From Dolichospermum flos-aquae CCAP 1403/13F (GTDB taxonomy: Bacteria > Cyanobacteriota > Cyanobacteriia > Cyanobacteriales > Nostocaceae): 64,000 bases of DNA. The position numbers were made by a program, and so were the translations under genes. Positions 37,546 through 46,069 of the stretch are shown piece by piece. The first letter of the stretch is position 1. Each line of letters begins with the position of its first letter. The DNA lies in contig NZ_CP051206.1 of the NCBI RefSeq assembly GCF_012516395.1, forward strand, positions 3,392,501 through 3,456,500. Direction: 5' to 3'. The notes beneath the pieces are model-generated. The model had not been told where the DNA came from. It searched no databases and worked only from the letters and a program-made list of their open reading frames with translations.

Positions 37546-37573
37546 CTACTGACAACGGACAACGGACAACGGA

Positions 37574-38065
37574 CTAATGACCATTATCTGATTTAGCGGT
37601 AATGACTTCTGTGGGACGGAGGACTTTTTCACCTAAATGAAATCCGCGACGGACAATTTTAGTGATTGTTTGGTCTGGGATATCTGTTCTTTCTTCCCGA
37701 TCAATGACGCGACATAAGTTAAAATCTGGTTCTGTGCCTTCTTGTAATTCTATAGGTAAAAGTTGGCGCTTTCCTAAAACACCGAGAAACTTGCGATTAA
37801 CTGCACCTATGGATCTGGGTAAGCGTTCGATAAATTCTGGACTAGGATTGGGATTGTTTTCTAGATAGTCTAATAAAGCTTCTAAGGCATCAGCAACTTC
37901 TAAAAGTTCCCAGAATAAATCTTCTGTTTGGGCTGTAGTTTGGGTTTGCTGTTCTCTCAAAGACTGCTGTAATACTACATTATCTTTTTGCAGAATGCCG
38001 AGTTTTTGGACGAGTAATTCTCGTAATTCTAAACTAATTAGATAGTTTGGGGATAAGTCAGGCAC
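37574..38065 (-). CDS. GrpE-like nucleotide exchange factor
   Basis: 163 residues. A helical N-terminal part (LELRELLVQKLGILQKDNVVLQQSLREQ) leads to a C-terminal part ending DIPDQTITKIVRRGFHLGEKVLRPTEVITAK. The latter is the GrpE beta-wing signature (RRGYxxxxxVLRPAxV). It is shorter and more divergent than the housekeeping GrpE and so is probably a paralogue serving a dedicated Hsp70. It ends a run of four overlapping minus-strand genes, overlapping the 60-residue gene by 8 bp. No dnaK-like gene is in the window nearby. Confidence 0.8.
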   Translation of the reverse strand: MPDLSPNYLISLELRELLVQKLGILQKDNVVLQQSLREQQTQTTAQTEDLFWELLEVADALEALLDYLENNPNPSPEFIERLPRSIGAVNRKFLGVLGKRQLLPIELQEGTEPDFNLCRVIDREERTDIPDQTITKIVRRGFHLGEKVLRPTEVITAKSDNGH

Positions 38066-38240
38066 GGGAAATCTCTTTAGATAGCACAGTTAGAATTTTG
38101 TTAGCCCAAGTGTTAATTTGGGAATGAGGATGATTACTCAAAAGCGTTTCCGCAGTAATTACCGCTTCCCGCAGTTGTTTTTTTTGGGCAAAATTTTCAG
38201 CTTTCTGACTAGCTTGTTTGAAGCTATCAACTATCATCAT
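38058..38240 (-). CDS. small conserved helical protein in GrpE-like operon
   Basis: 60 residues, unrecognised. It is accepted as real because its start overlaps the LysM gene stop (ATGA at 38237-38240) and its end overlaps the GrpE-like start by 8 bp, the hallmarks of translational coupling. The sequence is one or two amphipathic helices (SFKQASQKAENFAQKKQLREAV, then NTWANKILTVLSKEI), with a TPR-like rhythm. Role unknown; it probably works with the GrpE-like protein. Confidence 0.65.
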   Translation of the reverse strand: MMIVDSFKQASQKAENFAQKKQLREAVITAETLLSNHPHSQINTWANKILTVLSKEISRA

Positions 38241-38731
38241 GGGGTTTTCTTTTTACAGCTACTAGGAATTTTCAACTCCTGATCTATATCTAATTTATTT
38301 TCCCGTTTTTGTAATTCGGCGTTAGCGGCAACGATTAATTGCCAATCAGTAGGTTTACTACAAAACTTGCCAGCAATACTACTAAGAGTATCTCCTGATT
38401 TTACGGTATAAGTGGCTAGTGGTGACGCTGGTTTAGGAATGACAGGGGTAATTACCTGGGGACTGAGATTAGGAGTAGTAGTAACTGTAGGTTTAGGAAC
38501 TGTTGCGGTATATATAGCTGTTTGCAGGGCAAAAAAACTACCTCCTACACCGATAGTAATACCAATCATCAGCATTAAGATAGCGATGCCTGTTGTCCAG
38601 GATTTTGGCTGCTGGGGTAATTCTGCCAATGAGCGAATTAGAGAAACATCAGTATCACAATTAGGACAAATGTTGCCCTCAATTCCTTGATACCCGCAAA
38701 CAGGACAATCAACTTTAGTTTTGGTGTTCAT
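38237..38731 (-). CDS. zinc-ribbon, single-TM, LysM-domain protein
   Basis: 164 residues. N-terminal zinc ribbon (CPVCGYQGIEGNICPNCDTD, residues about 9-28), one membrane helix (GIAILMLMIGITIGVGGSFFAL, about 49-70), a Pro/Thr-rich linker, then a LysM domain (YTVKSGDTLSSIAGKFCS...WQLIVAANAELQ...ELKIPSSC). The cytosolic ribbon plus extracytoplasmic LysM suggests a link between a cytosolic complex and peptidoglycan. The start overlaps the end of the frame that continues from the interrupted gene upstream (ATGA), and its stop overlaps the next gene. Confidence 0.82.
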   Translation of the reverse strand: MNTKTKVDCPVCGYQGIEGNICPNCDTDVSLIRSLAELPQQPKSWTTGIAILMLMIGITIGVGGSFFALQTAIYTATVPKPTVTTTPNLSPQVITPVIPKPASPLATYTVKSGDTLSSIAGKFCSKPTDWQLIVAANAELQKRENKLDIDQELKIPSSCKKKTP

Positions 38732-38808
38732 CGCGTAAGTCCCGTGATAATACTATGACTGGGTAATTCTTGATTTAACCAATGTTGCACATCTGGTTTT
38801 AATTCCCG
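38728..38808 (-). other. in-frame continuation after the amber stop of the upstream gene
   Basis: Reading on past the TAG at 38809-38811 gives 26 more sense codons (RELKPDVQHWLNQELPSHSI...) ending in a TGA that overlaps the LysM ATG as ATGA. Such coupling is normal for an intact upstream gene, so this stretch looks like its former C-terminus. Confidence 0.6.
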
Positions 38809-39090
38809 CTATAAATGATCTACCTCATTACTATCACTACTGATGGCTGCATTTAACATCCGAGAGAGTTTGTCAGACATGGCATTAGCTTCAGTAGGGG
38901 CAACGGCTTTGGCTTGTTGGATAGCGAGAATACAACCTTGTACTAACTGGACTTCATCAGGTAAATTGCGAATTTCTCTTCTGGTTTCTTGACTGTGATC
39001 CTCCATGGAGGAGATATTATTAGTATTAATAGCAAATTGTAATTCTTGACTCAAGTTTTGTAATCGTTCTGGCTGAAGTTCAGGAATCAT
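38809..39090 (-). CDS. hypothetical protein, probably shortened by an in-frame TAG
   Basis: 93 residues, helical and acidic (LQPERLQNLSQELQFAI, then LPDEVQLVQGCILAIQQAKAVAPTEANAMSDKLSRML). Not recognised as a known family. It is the first gene of the LysM / 60-residue / GrpE-like operon. The stop is TAG, after which the same frame stays open for 26 codons and ends in an ATGA overlap with the LysM gene. The ancestral product would then be 119 residues. Options are a recent nonsense mutation, a sequence error, or suppressed termination. An upstream in-frame TAG close to the ATG fixes the start. Confidence 0.6.
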   Translation of the reverse strand: MIPELQPERLQNLSQELQFAINTNNISSMEDHSQETRREIRNLPDEVQLVQGCILAIQQAKAVAPTEANAMSDKLSRMLNAAISSDSNEVDHL

Positions 39091-39482
39091 ATTCTAATTC
39101 TTAATAGATTTTCTCATCTACCTGCCCCCTTGAAAAATTACAACTTACTTTCACAAAGGGATTATTTTTTAACCGACATTCCGCACTCATAATCTAGTAT
39201 GACCCTTTTCAAGAATTATTCTTAACAAGGTTCAAAATCTTACGTATTCAAGCTTAAAGTATTTGATAAAATATGTATTTTTAAAGACAATAAAAAATAA
39301 AATTAAGGAAATATTCGCATATTACAAAATGAAGTGCGGAATATGGGATTTAATTATTAATGAGAACTTAACTAACTCTTGAGTAACCAAACCCGATAAA
39401 AATGGTCGGGTATGTTTGACGTGGATTTTGCCTTGTGCTAGTATCATTCCAAAGTTGACGGATACCCAGGGAACGCAAAATT
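39091..39482. other. intergenic region between divergent operon and thrC
   Basis: 392 AT-rich bases that must hold both promoters. I see no clear riboswitch, leader peptide or repeat. The region shows no coding frame of substance. Confidence 0.4.
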
Positions 39483-40787
39483 ATGACTCAGGCGATTACA
39501 AACCTCAACCAAGCGAACACTTCTATTCTCAAGGCTTTGAAGTGTAAAGAATGTGGAGCAGAATACGAACTTAAAGCCACTCATGTATGTGAATTGTGTT
39601 TTGGACCGTTGGAAGTCAAATATGATTACAATGTGCTGCGGAGTTTAGTTAGTCGAGAAACTATTGAAGCTGGTCCAAATTCTATCTGGCGCTATCGTCA
39701 CTTTTTGCCAGTTGCTACAGATGATTATATAGATGTGGGAACAGGAATGACTCCCTTGGTGCGTTCCCACCGTCTTGCCCGTCGCCTGGGTCTAAATAAA
39801 CTTTATATTAAAAATGATGCCGTCAATATGCCCACCCTGAGCTTTAAGGATCGGGTGGTGTCAGTTGCCCTCAGTAGAGCAAGAGAATTGGGTTTTACGA
39901 CTGTTTCTTGTGCTAGTACAGGTAATTTAGCAAATTCTACCGCAGCGATCGCCGCCTACGCTGGTTTAGATTGCTGTGTATTTATCCCTTCTGACTTAGA
40001 AGCTGGTAAAGTCATCGGTAGCTTGATTTATAGTCCTACCCTGATGTCAGTCAAAGGCAACTATGATCAAGTTAATCGTCTTTGCTCAGAAGTTGCCAAT
40101 ACCCACGGTTGGGGTTTTGTGAATATTAACCTGCGTCCTTACTACTCTGAAGGTTCTAAGACATTAGCCTTTGAAGTTGCAGAACAACTAGGTTGGCAAT
40201 TACCAGATCATATAGTTGCCCCTTTGGCTTCTGGTTCTCTGTTTACCAAAATTTATAAAGGTTTCCAAGAATTTGTCGAAGTTGGTTTGGTAGAGGATAA
40301 AGATGTTCGCTTTAGTGGCGCTCAAGCGGAAGGTTGTTCCCCCATTGCGAAAGCTTTTAAAGAAGGTAGAGACTTTATTCAACCAGTTAAACCTAACACA
40401 ATTGCTAAATCCATTGCGATTGGCAACCCTGCCGATGGTGTATATGCTGTAGAAATCGCTCAAAAAACCAACGGTAATATTGAATCAGTTAATGATGCCG
40501 AAATTATCGAAGGTATCAAACTATTGGCAGAAACCGAAGGTATCTTTACCGAAACCGCAGGTGGTACAACCGTTGCAGTTCTCAAAAAATTAGTAGAAGC
40601 TGGCAAAATTGATCCAGATGAAACTACAGTGGTTTATATCACTGGCAATGGTTTGAAAACCCAGGAAGCAATTCAAGGCTACATTGGCGAACCTTTAACA
40701 ATTGATGCCAAACTAGACAGTTTTGAACGGGCTTTAGAAAGATCCCGCACACTTGACCGCTTAGAATGGCAAGAAGTTATAGTTTAA
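39483..40787 (+). CDS. thrC: threonine synthase
   Basis: 434 residues. An N-terminal rubredoxin-like zinc ribbon (CKECGAEYELKATHVCELC) precedes the PLP-dependent fold type II domain. The PLP lysine is in PTLSFKDRVVSVALSRA. CASTGNLANSTAAIAAYAG forms the phosphate-binding loop region. It converts O-phosphohomoserine to threonine. The long plant/cyanobacterial-like form is typical here. The ThiS/MoaD-like gene follows 86 bp downstream, an arrangement I recall as recurring in cyanobacteria, although no shared pathway is known. Confidence 0.93.
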   Translation: MTQAITNLNQANTSILKALKCKECGAEYELKATHVCELCFGPLEVKYDYNVLRSLVSRETIEAGPNSIWRYRHFLPVATDDYIDVGTGMTPLVRSHRLARRLGLNKLYIKNDAVNMPTLSFKDRVVSVALSRARELGFTTVSCASTGNLANSTAAIAAYAGLDCCVFIPSDLEAGKVIGSLIYSPTLMSVKGNYDQVNRLCSEVANTHGWGFVNINLRPYYSEGSKTLAFEVAEQLGWQLPDHIVAPLASGSLFTKIYKGFQEFVEVGLVEDKDVRFSGAQAEGCSPIAKAFKEGRDFIQPVKPNTIAKSIAIGNPADGVYAVEIAQKTNGNIESVNDAEIIEGIKLLAETEGIFTETAGGTTVAVLKKLVEAGKIDPDETTVVYITGNGLKTQEAIQGYIGEPLTIDAKLDSFERALERSRTLDRLEWQEVIV

Positions 40788-40808
40788 TCCTTTCACTACC
40801 AATTAATT

Positions 40809-40837
40809 GTAGGGGTTTAGCAGTGCTAAACCCCTAC
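40809..40837. repeat. 13-bp-stem palindrome GTAGGGGTTTAGC
   Basis: GTAGGGGTTTAGC, loop AGT, and its exact complement, between thrC and the MoaD/ThiS-like gene. The first 14 bases equal the left end of the MITE-like element at 7685, so it may be a solo relic of such an end. Confidence 0.75.
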
Positions 40838-40873
40838 CAACCAAATCACTCACTAACAATTAACGTTTAAACA

Positions 40874-41149
40874 ATGGCTGTCAAAGTTTTAGTTCCCACA
40901 GTTCTACAAAAGTTTACAAACGATCAAGCTGTCCTAGAATGTAGTGGTAGTAATATTTCTGAATTGTTTGATTACTTAGAAGTAAGCTATCCTGCTATTA
41001 AGGGGCGTTTGCGGAAGCCAGACGGAGAGCCTTTACGGTTCTTAAATTTCTATGTCAACAGCGAAGATATTCGATTTTTACAAAATACAGAAACACCACT
41101 TGAGGATAAAGATGAAGTGAGTATTGTTCCCGCTGTTGCAGGTGGTTGA
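40874..41149 (+). CDS. MoaD/ThiS-family ubiquitin-like sulfur carrier
   Basis: 91 residues with a beta-grasp pattern ([57 protein letters not shown]). It ends in the diglycine needed for adenylation and thiocarboxylation. It is most like the stand-alone MoaD-like proteins that follow thrC in cyanobacteria. The acceptor pathway (molybdopterin, cysteine or other) cannot be told, as no moaE or thiG lies nearby. Confidence 0.88.
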   Translation: MAVKVLVPTVLQKFTNDQAVLECSGSNISELFDYLEVSYPAIKGRLRKPDGEPLRFLNFYVNSEDIRFLQNTETPLEDKDEVSIVPAVAGG

Positions 41150-41425
41150 AATATCGCTGGAGGGTATGGGATTTTAAAAGTCCCAAATTACCCATTACCC
41201 ATTTTATCCAACATACTTCGTGAAAAGTTACTATTTAAACGATTTTATCCCAATGATAGGCCAAGCTGCACAGAATCATGAAACTTATTAATTCATCCGT
41301 ATTTATCTGCGCTAATCTGCGTTAATCTGCGGTTAATTACTCTTAAAATCTTATTTTATATCTAAATAGCTGTAGCTATGCTCTGGTATGTCAAAATAAA
41401 AATAACTGACTACCCAAAATGAGCA

Positions 41426-41911
41426 ATGGCAGAAGAAACTAATCAAAATCAAGCGGGAGATGTAGCTTCTAATCCTGCTGCAACCGCCCCAGAAAAGCCC
41501 CCAGCAGAGACTAAAGCTGCCAAAAAGGAAAAACCCCCAGCATTGGAAGATAAGCCTTTTGAAGAGTTTATGCAGCAGCATTACCTCCCAGCGTTGCAAG
41601 AGGCAATTACTAAAGAAGGTGTGCCAGATGTAAAGCTGACTTTTGCCAAGCAGAAATATTCTATTATTGGTTTTAATTCAGCGGAAGAATGTTGGCAAGT
41701 TATTGGTTCTTGGCAAGGGGGACAACGCCAGTTTAACGTATATTTTCCTGAAGAAAATATTCAAGGTAAAAAGGGATTTTCCTGTAATGAAGGTAAAAAA
41801 CCCAGTACCTTGGAGTCATTTCTAATTGATGAGCGCAAAACTACCCTAGAATTGTTGGTATCTCGGCTAGTGTACCGCTTGAATGGACAAAAGTGGCTAG
41901 GTAGAAATTAG
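41426..41911 (+). CDS. DUF2996 family protein
   Basis: 161 residues. A low-complexity Ala/Pro/Glu/Lys N-terminus (about 1-45, with KPPAETKAAKKEKPP) is followed by a compact domain (FEEFMQQHYLPALQEAITKEG, LTFAKQKYSIIGFNSAEECWQVIGSW, FNVYFPEENIQGKKGFSC). This matches DUF2996, a family of cyanobacteria and plastids. No signal peptide. Function not established. It converges on the TM2 gene with 4 bp between stops. Confidence 0.8.
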   Translation: MAEETNQNQAGDVASNPAATAPEKPPAETKAAKKEKPPALEDKPFEEFMQQHYLPALQEAITKEGVPDVKLTFAKQKYSIIGFNSAEECWQVIGSWQGGQRQFNVYFPEENIQGKKGFSCNEGKKPSTLESFLIDERKTTLELLVSRLVYRLNGQKWLGRN

Positions 41912-41915
41912 AACT

Positions 41916-42410
41916 TTACAATTCATCAAAATAATAAGTAACGACTCCAGAAATGGGGTCGTTACCTATTCTGAGATGATCTGATTGCAGCATTTCTCTG
42001 AGTATAGTTTCCACTTCCACAATACCAGATCCGGTAGCCCTAACACCTTGAATTACAGTTAAACTACCACCATTAGCCTCTGCGGCTTCTATCAGTTTAA
42101 CAATCAGTGGTTTATCAGTTGGTTTCTGGACTTGGGAAATAAATATCCGTTCATTCATGGGTATACCCAGAGGTGATAAACCTGCTTTTAACCGCAAATT
42201 CTGCTCATATTCGTCAACCATATTCGGTATGATTAATAAATCATAGATTTGCCCCATGTAAAATAAACCGCAGGTAAATAGCCATAATAAACCAGTAGCG
42301 GTTTTGCCATTATATAACCGATGTAAACCGTTTATTCCCAAAAAACCAGCCCCACATAAGAGGTAAGAGACAAGAAGACGGTCTTTATTTTCGTTATTTT
42401 TTATGCTCAT
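41916..42410 (-). CDS. TM2-domain protein with soluble C-terminal domain
   Basis: 164 residues. The N-terminal TM2 domain (LLVSYLLCGAGFLGINGLHRLYNGKTATGLLWLFTCGLFYMGQIYDL) has the G-x-HRxYxG turn. The C-terminal half is soluble (QKPTDKPLIVKLIEAAEANGGSLTVIQGVRATG, then IVEVETILREMLQSDHLRIGNDPISGVVTYYF) and resembles a small winged-helix-like fold. Function unknown. It converges on the DUF2996 gene. Confidence 0.82.
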   Translation of the reverse strand: MSIKNNENKDRLLVSYLLCGAGFLGINGLHRLYNGKTATGLLWLFTCGLFYMGQIYDLLIIPNMVDEYEQNLRLKAGLSPLGIPMNERIFISQVQKPTDKPLIVKLIEAAEANGGSLTVIQGVRATGSGIVEVETILREMLQSDHLRIGNDPISGVVTYYFDEL

Positions 42411-42520
42411 CTTATTTTATGTCCATCTAGGATTTACTGAGTTAAGAATCCACATTTCCATTAACTACCCCTCGTCAGCCTTCGATTCCCCAATTAACGA
42501 TTGTATTTTTAATTCTAACC

Positions 42521-43573
42521 ATGATTTACCTTTCTCCCGAACTTCAAGCTAGACTTTCCACTCCTTTAAAAATTGGCTCATTTGAGGTTAAAAGCCGGGT
42601 TTTACAGTCTCCGTTATCAGGGGTGACTGATTTGGTATTTCGGCGTTTGGTGCGTCGTTATGCGCCAGAATCTATGGTGTATACAGAAATGGTAAACGCG
42701 ACGGGTTTGCATTACGTTAAGCAGTTACCAATCATTATGGAAGTAGATCCTAATGAACGTCCAATTAGTATTCAATTATTTGATTGTCGTCCCGATTTTC
42801 TCGCGGAAGCAGCCATAAAAGCAGTGGCTGAAGGTGCGGATACGATTGATATTAATATGGGATGTCCTGTTAATAAAATTACTAAAAATGGTGGTGGTTC
42901 TTCTTTATTACGTCAACCAGAAATTGCGGAAGCAATTGTGCGAGAAGTTGTCAAAGCTGTAGATGTTCCCGTGACTGTGAAAACCCGCATTGGTTGGAAT
43001 GATCATGAAATTACTATTCTTGATTTTGCGAAAAGAATGGAAGACGCGGGAGCAAAAATGATTACTGTGCATGGACGGACTCGCGCTCAAGGTTACAATG
43101 GTAATGCGCGGTGGGAATGGATAAAAAAAGTTAAGGAAATTTTATCAATTCCTGTAATTGGTAATGGGGATATTTTCTCTGTGGAAGCTGCGGTAAAATG
43201 TTTAGAACAAACTGGCGCAGATGGGGTAATGTGTTCTCGTGGAACTTTAGGTTATCCGTTTTTAGTTGGTGAGGTTGATCATTTCTTAAAAACTGGAGAA
43301 TTATTACCACCACCTAACCCCATTCAACGCTTAGAATGTGCGCGAGAACATCTTTTTGCTTTATGGGAATATAAAGGAGATAGGGGAGTCCGTCAAGCTC
43401 GGAAACACATGACTTGGTATGCTAAAGGTTTTGCTGGTGCTGCTGATTTACGGGGTAAGTTAAGTTTAATGGAAACTGTTCAACAAGGTTTAGATTTGAT
43501 TGACGGTGCAATAGAAAGATTAGCTTGTGGTTATGAAATTGAGGAAGAAACAGAATCTACTATTGCATTATAG
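42521..43573 (+). CDS. dus: tRNA-dihydrouridine synthase
   Basis: 350 residues with a TIM-barrel FMN enzyme pattern: SPLSGVTDLVFRRLVRRY, the Dus signature INMGCPVNKITKNGGGSSLL with the catalytic Cys, VTVKTRIGW, MITVHGRTRAQGYNG, IPVIGNGDIFSVEAA and GADGVMCSRGTLGYPFL. It reduces uridines in tRNA D-loops. It resembles DusB-like enzymes, but the paralogue is not certain. Monocistronic. Confidence 0.92.
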   Translation: MIYLSPELQARLSTPLKIGSFEVKSRVLQSPLSGVTDLVFRRLVRRYAPESMVYTEMVNATGLHYVKQLPIIMEVDPNERPISIQLFDCRPDFLAEAAIKAVAEGADTIDINMGCPVNKITKNGGGSSLLRQPEIAEAIVREVVKAVDVPVTVKTRIGWNDHEITILDFAKRMEDAGAKMITVHGRTRAQGYNGNARWEWIKKVKEILSIPVIGNGDIFSVEAAVKCLEQTGADGVMCSRGTLGYPFLVGEVDHFLKTGELLPPPNPIQRLECAREHLFALWEYKGDRGVRQARKHMTWYAKGFAGAADLRGKLSLMETVQQGLDLIDGAIERLACGYEIEEETESTIAL

Positions 43574-43762
43574 AAGAAGTCAGGAGGAATAAAGCAAGAA
43601 AAAGCAGAAAAAAGAATCAATTTGGGATAATTATGATGCAAACGAAAGTTTTTATCTGCATTGATTTAAAACCTACTTTTGATTATTTCTACTGATAATA
43701 GGTTAACACAAGCTAAGAGGATGTTTGAAAAGTGGTATTCCGTAATTTTCATCACATTGCTA

Positions 43763-43830
43763 CCCCCCTTTCCCCTTGTAAAGGGGGGAAACAATAAAAA
43801 TCCAGTTCCCTCCCCTTTACAAGGGGAGGG
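43763..43830. repeat. double hairpin repeat CCCCCCTTT / CCCTCCCCTT
   Basis: Two hairpins: CCCCCCTTT (43763-43771) with AAAGGGGGG (43780-43788), and CCCTCCCCTT (43808-43817) with AAGGGGAGGG (43821-43830). The whole is itself roughly inverted. It sits in the 347-bp gap between dus and the mrp operon; that gap contains no gene. Such C/G-run repeats are frequent in cyanobacterial intergenic DNA. Confidence 0.75.
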
Positions 43831-43920
43831 TTAGGGTGGGGTAAAAAATATTTGATACATCAACCATAACTTTTCAAACACCCTCTAAGTGCGATCGCTA
43901 ATTCCTCAAACTCCCACTTT

Positions 43921-44583
43921 TTATAACAAACCTCGATAACGAATAAAAATCAAAATCACAGCCCAAGAACCTAATGCCACTTTAACAGCAACTAGGATAT
44001 TTAATATAGGAAGAATTCCACCACTAAATAACGCCCCTAATTCTCCATGTGGTAACTCTATTCCCGACAAAGTTATCACTGATAAAACAATAAAGACTAA
44101 CACCGAAATCTTTTCCCAAATAGCAGCGTGCCACTGTTGGTAAATATCCTGCATCCATTGGTATGATGAGGTAATTGCTATGAGTCCGATTGCTGTTCCT
44201 CCAGCCACTCCAGCCGCAAAACCACCCCCCGGACTCAAATGTCCCCTAATTGCTAATTCAATGCCCACTAATGCCGCAATTGTCGCCCCTAGACGAGCTA
44301 AAATGATGGATGGTTGATCTTTAAATTGATAGATGCTGCAAGATGGTTTTTCATTAGCTAATAAAAAATTAGCTCCGAGAATGGCTATAGTAAAAACAAT
44401 AACTTCAAAGATTGTATCATATAGCCGATTTCTGAAAATAATCCCTGATACTGCATTGGGAACACCACTTTCTTTAACCACTGTTTCCACAATGGAAATA
44501 TCTGGTAAATTTAGTTCTGAATTAGGCATAATCAGCATTTTCACAAATAAAGCTATTCCGGCTAAAATGTAAACTAATTTCAT
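43921..44583 (-). CDS. mrpB: Mrp Na+/H+ antiporter subunit B (MnhB-type)
   Basis: 220 residues. The first segment (about 1-85) has two helices. The rest is the MnhB domain (SIILARLGATIAALVGIELAIRGHLSPGGGFAAGVAGGTAIGLIAI), with the GHLSPGGGFAAG signature. It is the last gene of the seven-gene mrp operon and overlaps its predecessor by 4 bp. As part of the membrane Mrp complex it supports Na+/H+ exchange, salt and alkali tolerance. Confidence 0.85.
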   Translation of the reverse strand: MKLVYILAGIALFVKMLIMPNSELNLPDISIVETVVKESGVPNAVSGIIFRNRLYDTIFEVIVFTIAILGANFLLANEKPSCSIYQFKDQPSIILARLGATIAALVGIELAIRGHLSPGGGFAAGVAGGTAIGLIAITSSYQWMQDIYQQWHAAIWEKISVLVFIVLSVITLSGIELPHGELGALFSGGILPILNILVAVKVALGSWAVILIFIRYRGLL

Positions 44584-45146
44584 AGATTTTGCGCTCCTGA
44601 ATCTAAAATATTGAAATATTGTAAAGTTGTTTTCGGTGATGAAAGTTTACTTTTCATAATCTTATAGATGCGTTCCACTCTAATTACAGTTTGGTATGTT
44701 TCCTGTGCTTGCTCACTTTTTTCTAATTGCACACAACTAGCATGAATTTCTTTTTCTATTAATGCCTGTTGTAAGGTTTCTTTAGTAGGATAAGGTACGA
44801 GTTCTAGACGTAAATAATGTTCATTAAAAATGCTGCGGAAATCGTTTATCAGTTGTTGAAAATTGCTATCCTGATTTTTTTCTATTGACTGATTTTCCAT
44901 GACACCAAGACGTAACACTAAGGATGAACGAACTGCGATCGCATACAAAGTAATTGATAACATCGTTCCCATTAATGCTTCTGTTAAAGCCACATCTGCT
45001 GCACCTAAAACTGCATCTACCATTGCTGCAACTGCACCGAGTACCCCACGAATTACTAAGGCATGATAGGGGTTAGTTTGAGTTACTAACATCCCCGCAG
45101 TTAAGGGTAATAAAGCAATGATTAAATAGAGATAAGTATCATTCAT
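44580..45146 (-). CDS. Mrp subunit A-like small protein (MbhD/DUF4040 domain)
   Basis: 188 residues. About 1-80 are three membrane helices of the MbhD/DUF4040 type (LIIALLPLTAGMLVTQTNPYHALVIRGVLGAVAAMVDAVLGAADVALTEALMG), the part found near the C-terminus of MrpA in other bacteria. A hydrophilic tail of about 105 residues follows, without known domain. It replaces full-length MrpA; no large NuoL-like MrpA gene is present in the operon. It overlaps the mrpG gene by 8 bp and mrpB by 4 bp. Confidence 0.8.
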   Translation of the reverse strand: MNDTYLYLIIALLPLTAGMLVTQTNPYHALVIRGVLGAVAAMVDAVLGAADVALTEALMGTMLSITLYAIAVRSSLVLRLGVMENQSIEKNQDSNFQQLINDFRSIFNEHYLRLELVPYPTKETLQQALIEKEIHASCVQLEKSEQAQETYQTVIRVERIYKIMKSKLSSPKTTLQYFNILDSGAQNL

Positions 45147-45417
45147 GTTTTTCCTCTTCTGTTGAACAATATGCTAATACATAACCCAGCATAGTATTCC
45201 AAATTGCTAAGGAAATAATGCCAAGAATAAGTAGTGGCCATTCACTGGGTATTTTCAATAATAGTCCGACAATAATCATCATTGAACCTAACGTATCAGC
45301 AACAGAAAGTCCATGTAATTTGAATAATACTGATCTGTTGCTGACTAAATGAGAAGTTCCCCAAAACCAGAAAACTATGCCGATACCTATGCAGGTATAA
45401 CTAAGAAGGTTAATCAT
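45139..45417 (-). CDS. mrpG: Mrp antiporter subunit G
   Basis: 92 residues with three membrane helices (LLSYTCIGIGIVFWFWGTSHL, TLGSMMIIVGLLLKI, LLILGIISLAIWNTMLGYVLA) and the MnhG-type sequence FKLHGLSVADTLG. A small integral subunit of the Mrp complex. Overlaps mrpF by 4 bp (ATGA). Confidence 0.88.
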   Translation of the reverse strand: MINLLSYTCIGIGIVFWFWGTSHLVSNRSVLFKLHGLSVADTLGSMMIIVGLLLKIPSEWPLLILGIISLAIWNTMLGYVLAYCSTEEEKHE

Positions 45418-45671
45418 GCTTCACCTAATCTTCTGAGAATATGTGCTAATAACATTAATGCGGCATTTCCTACCGTCAAAATAATCGCTGCGACTACACC
45501 AATCATCCAATCATCTCGTAAAACGGAAATTACGAGAATCATGATGGCTACTTTACTAGAAATGCTGCCAAAAGCTAACATTTTCTGCCATGTATCATCA
45601 CTTTTCCAAGCTTCATAGATGGGAATAAGTAAAGCCAGAATCATTGCTATTAAGACTATTTCTAAGTTCAT
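45414..45671 (-). CDS. mrpF: Mrp antiporter subunit F
   Basis: 85 residues, three membrane helices with a conserved Asp-containing loop (YEAWKSDDTWQKMLAFGSISSKVAIMILVISVLRDDWMIGVVAAI). This matches MnhF/MrpF. Overlaps both neighbours by 4 bp, so translation is coupled. Confidence 0.87.
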   Translation of the reverse strand: MNLEIVLIAMILALLIPIYEAWKSDDTWQKMLAFGSISSKVAIMILVISVLRDDWMIGVVAAIILTVGNAALMLLAHILRRLGEA

Positions 45672-46069
45672 GCTTGTTTTTTCCTGGGTTTAATATAGTG
45701 AACTTCATACCATCCTTCTTCGTGGTATTTCAAAACTATGGTTTTGGGGGTAAAGGTAATCAGAAATATATCAATAAAAACCAATAACGGTGATCTGTTG
45801 AGTTTGACTTTTTCCATGATAATTTCTTCTTCATTATGGGGACGGAAGATAATTTCAAATGCCTCCATAAAAGCAACCGGAATCGCAACAAAGATTTTAA
45901 TTATTACCTTTACCCAAGATTTTAATTTTTCTGGTGATGACTTACCACGTGGTAAAAGTAAGGCAATAATTACACCGATGATAATATTTGTTAAACTCAC
46001 ATTAGCTGTGAGTAATAACCAAATTGACAGTCTGAATATGAAATGTCCAATCATGGGAAAGCCATCCAA
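45668..46069 (-). CDS. mrpE: Mrp antiporter subunit E
   Basis: 133 residues. N-terminal membrane helices (FIFRLSIWLLLTANVSLTNIIIGVIIALLLPRG) are followed by a cytosolic domain with ETF-like MnhE features (VAIPVAFMEAFEIIFRP, SPLLVFIDIFLITFTPKTIVLKYHEEGWYEVHYI). It overlaps mrpD by 19 bp and mrpF by 4 bp. Confidence 0.87.
   Translation of the reverse strand: MDGFPMIGHFIFRLSIWLLLTANVSLTNIIIGVIIALLLPRGKSSPEKLKSWVKVIIKIFVAIPVAFMEAFEIIFRPHNEEEIIMEKVKLNRSPLLVFIDIFLITFTPKTIVLKYHEEGWYEVHYIKPRKKQA

Noticed and set aside
37292-37555. N-terminal extension of signal peptidase (88 codons)
   Set aside because: The extension translates a tandem 9-bp repeat and a 65-bp element; the start at 37291 gives a normal LepB.
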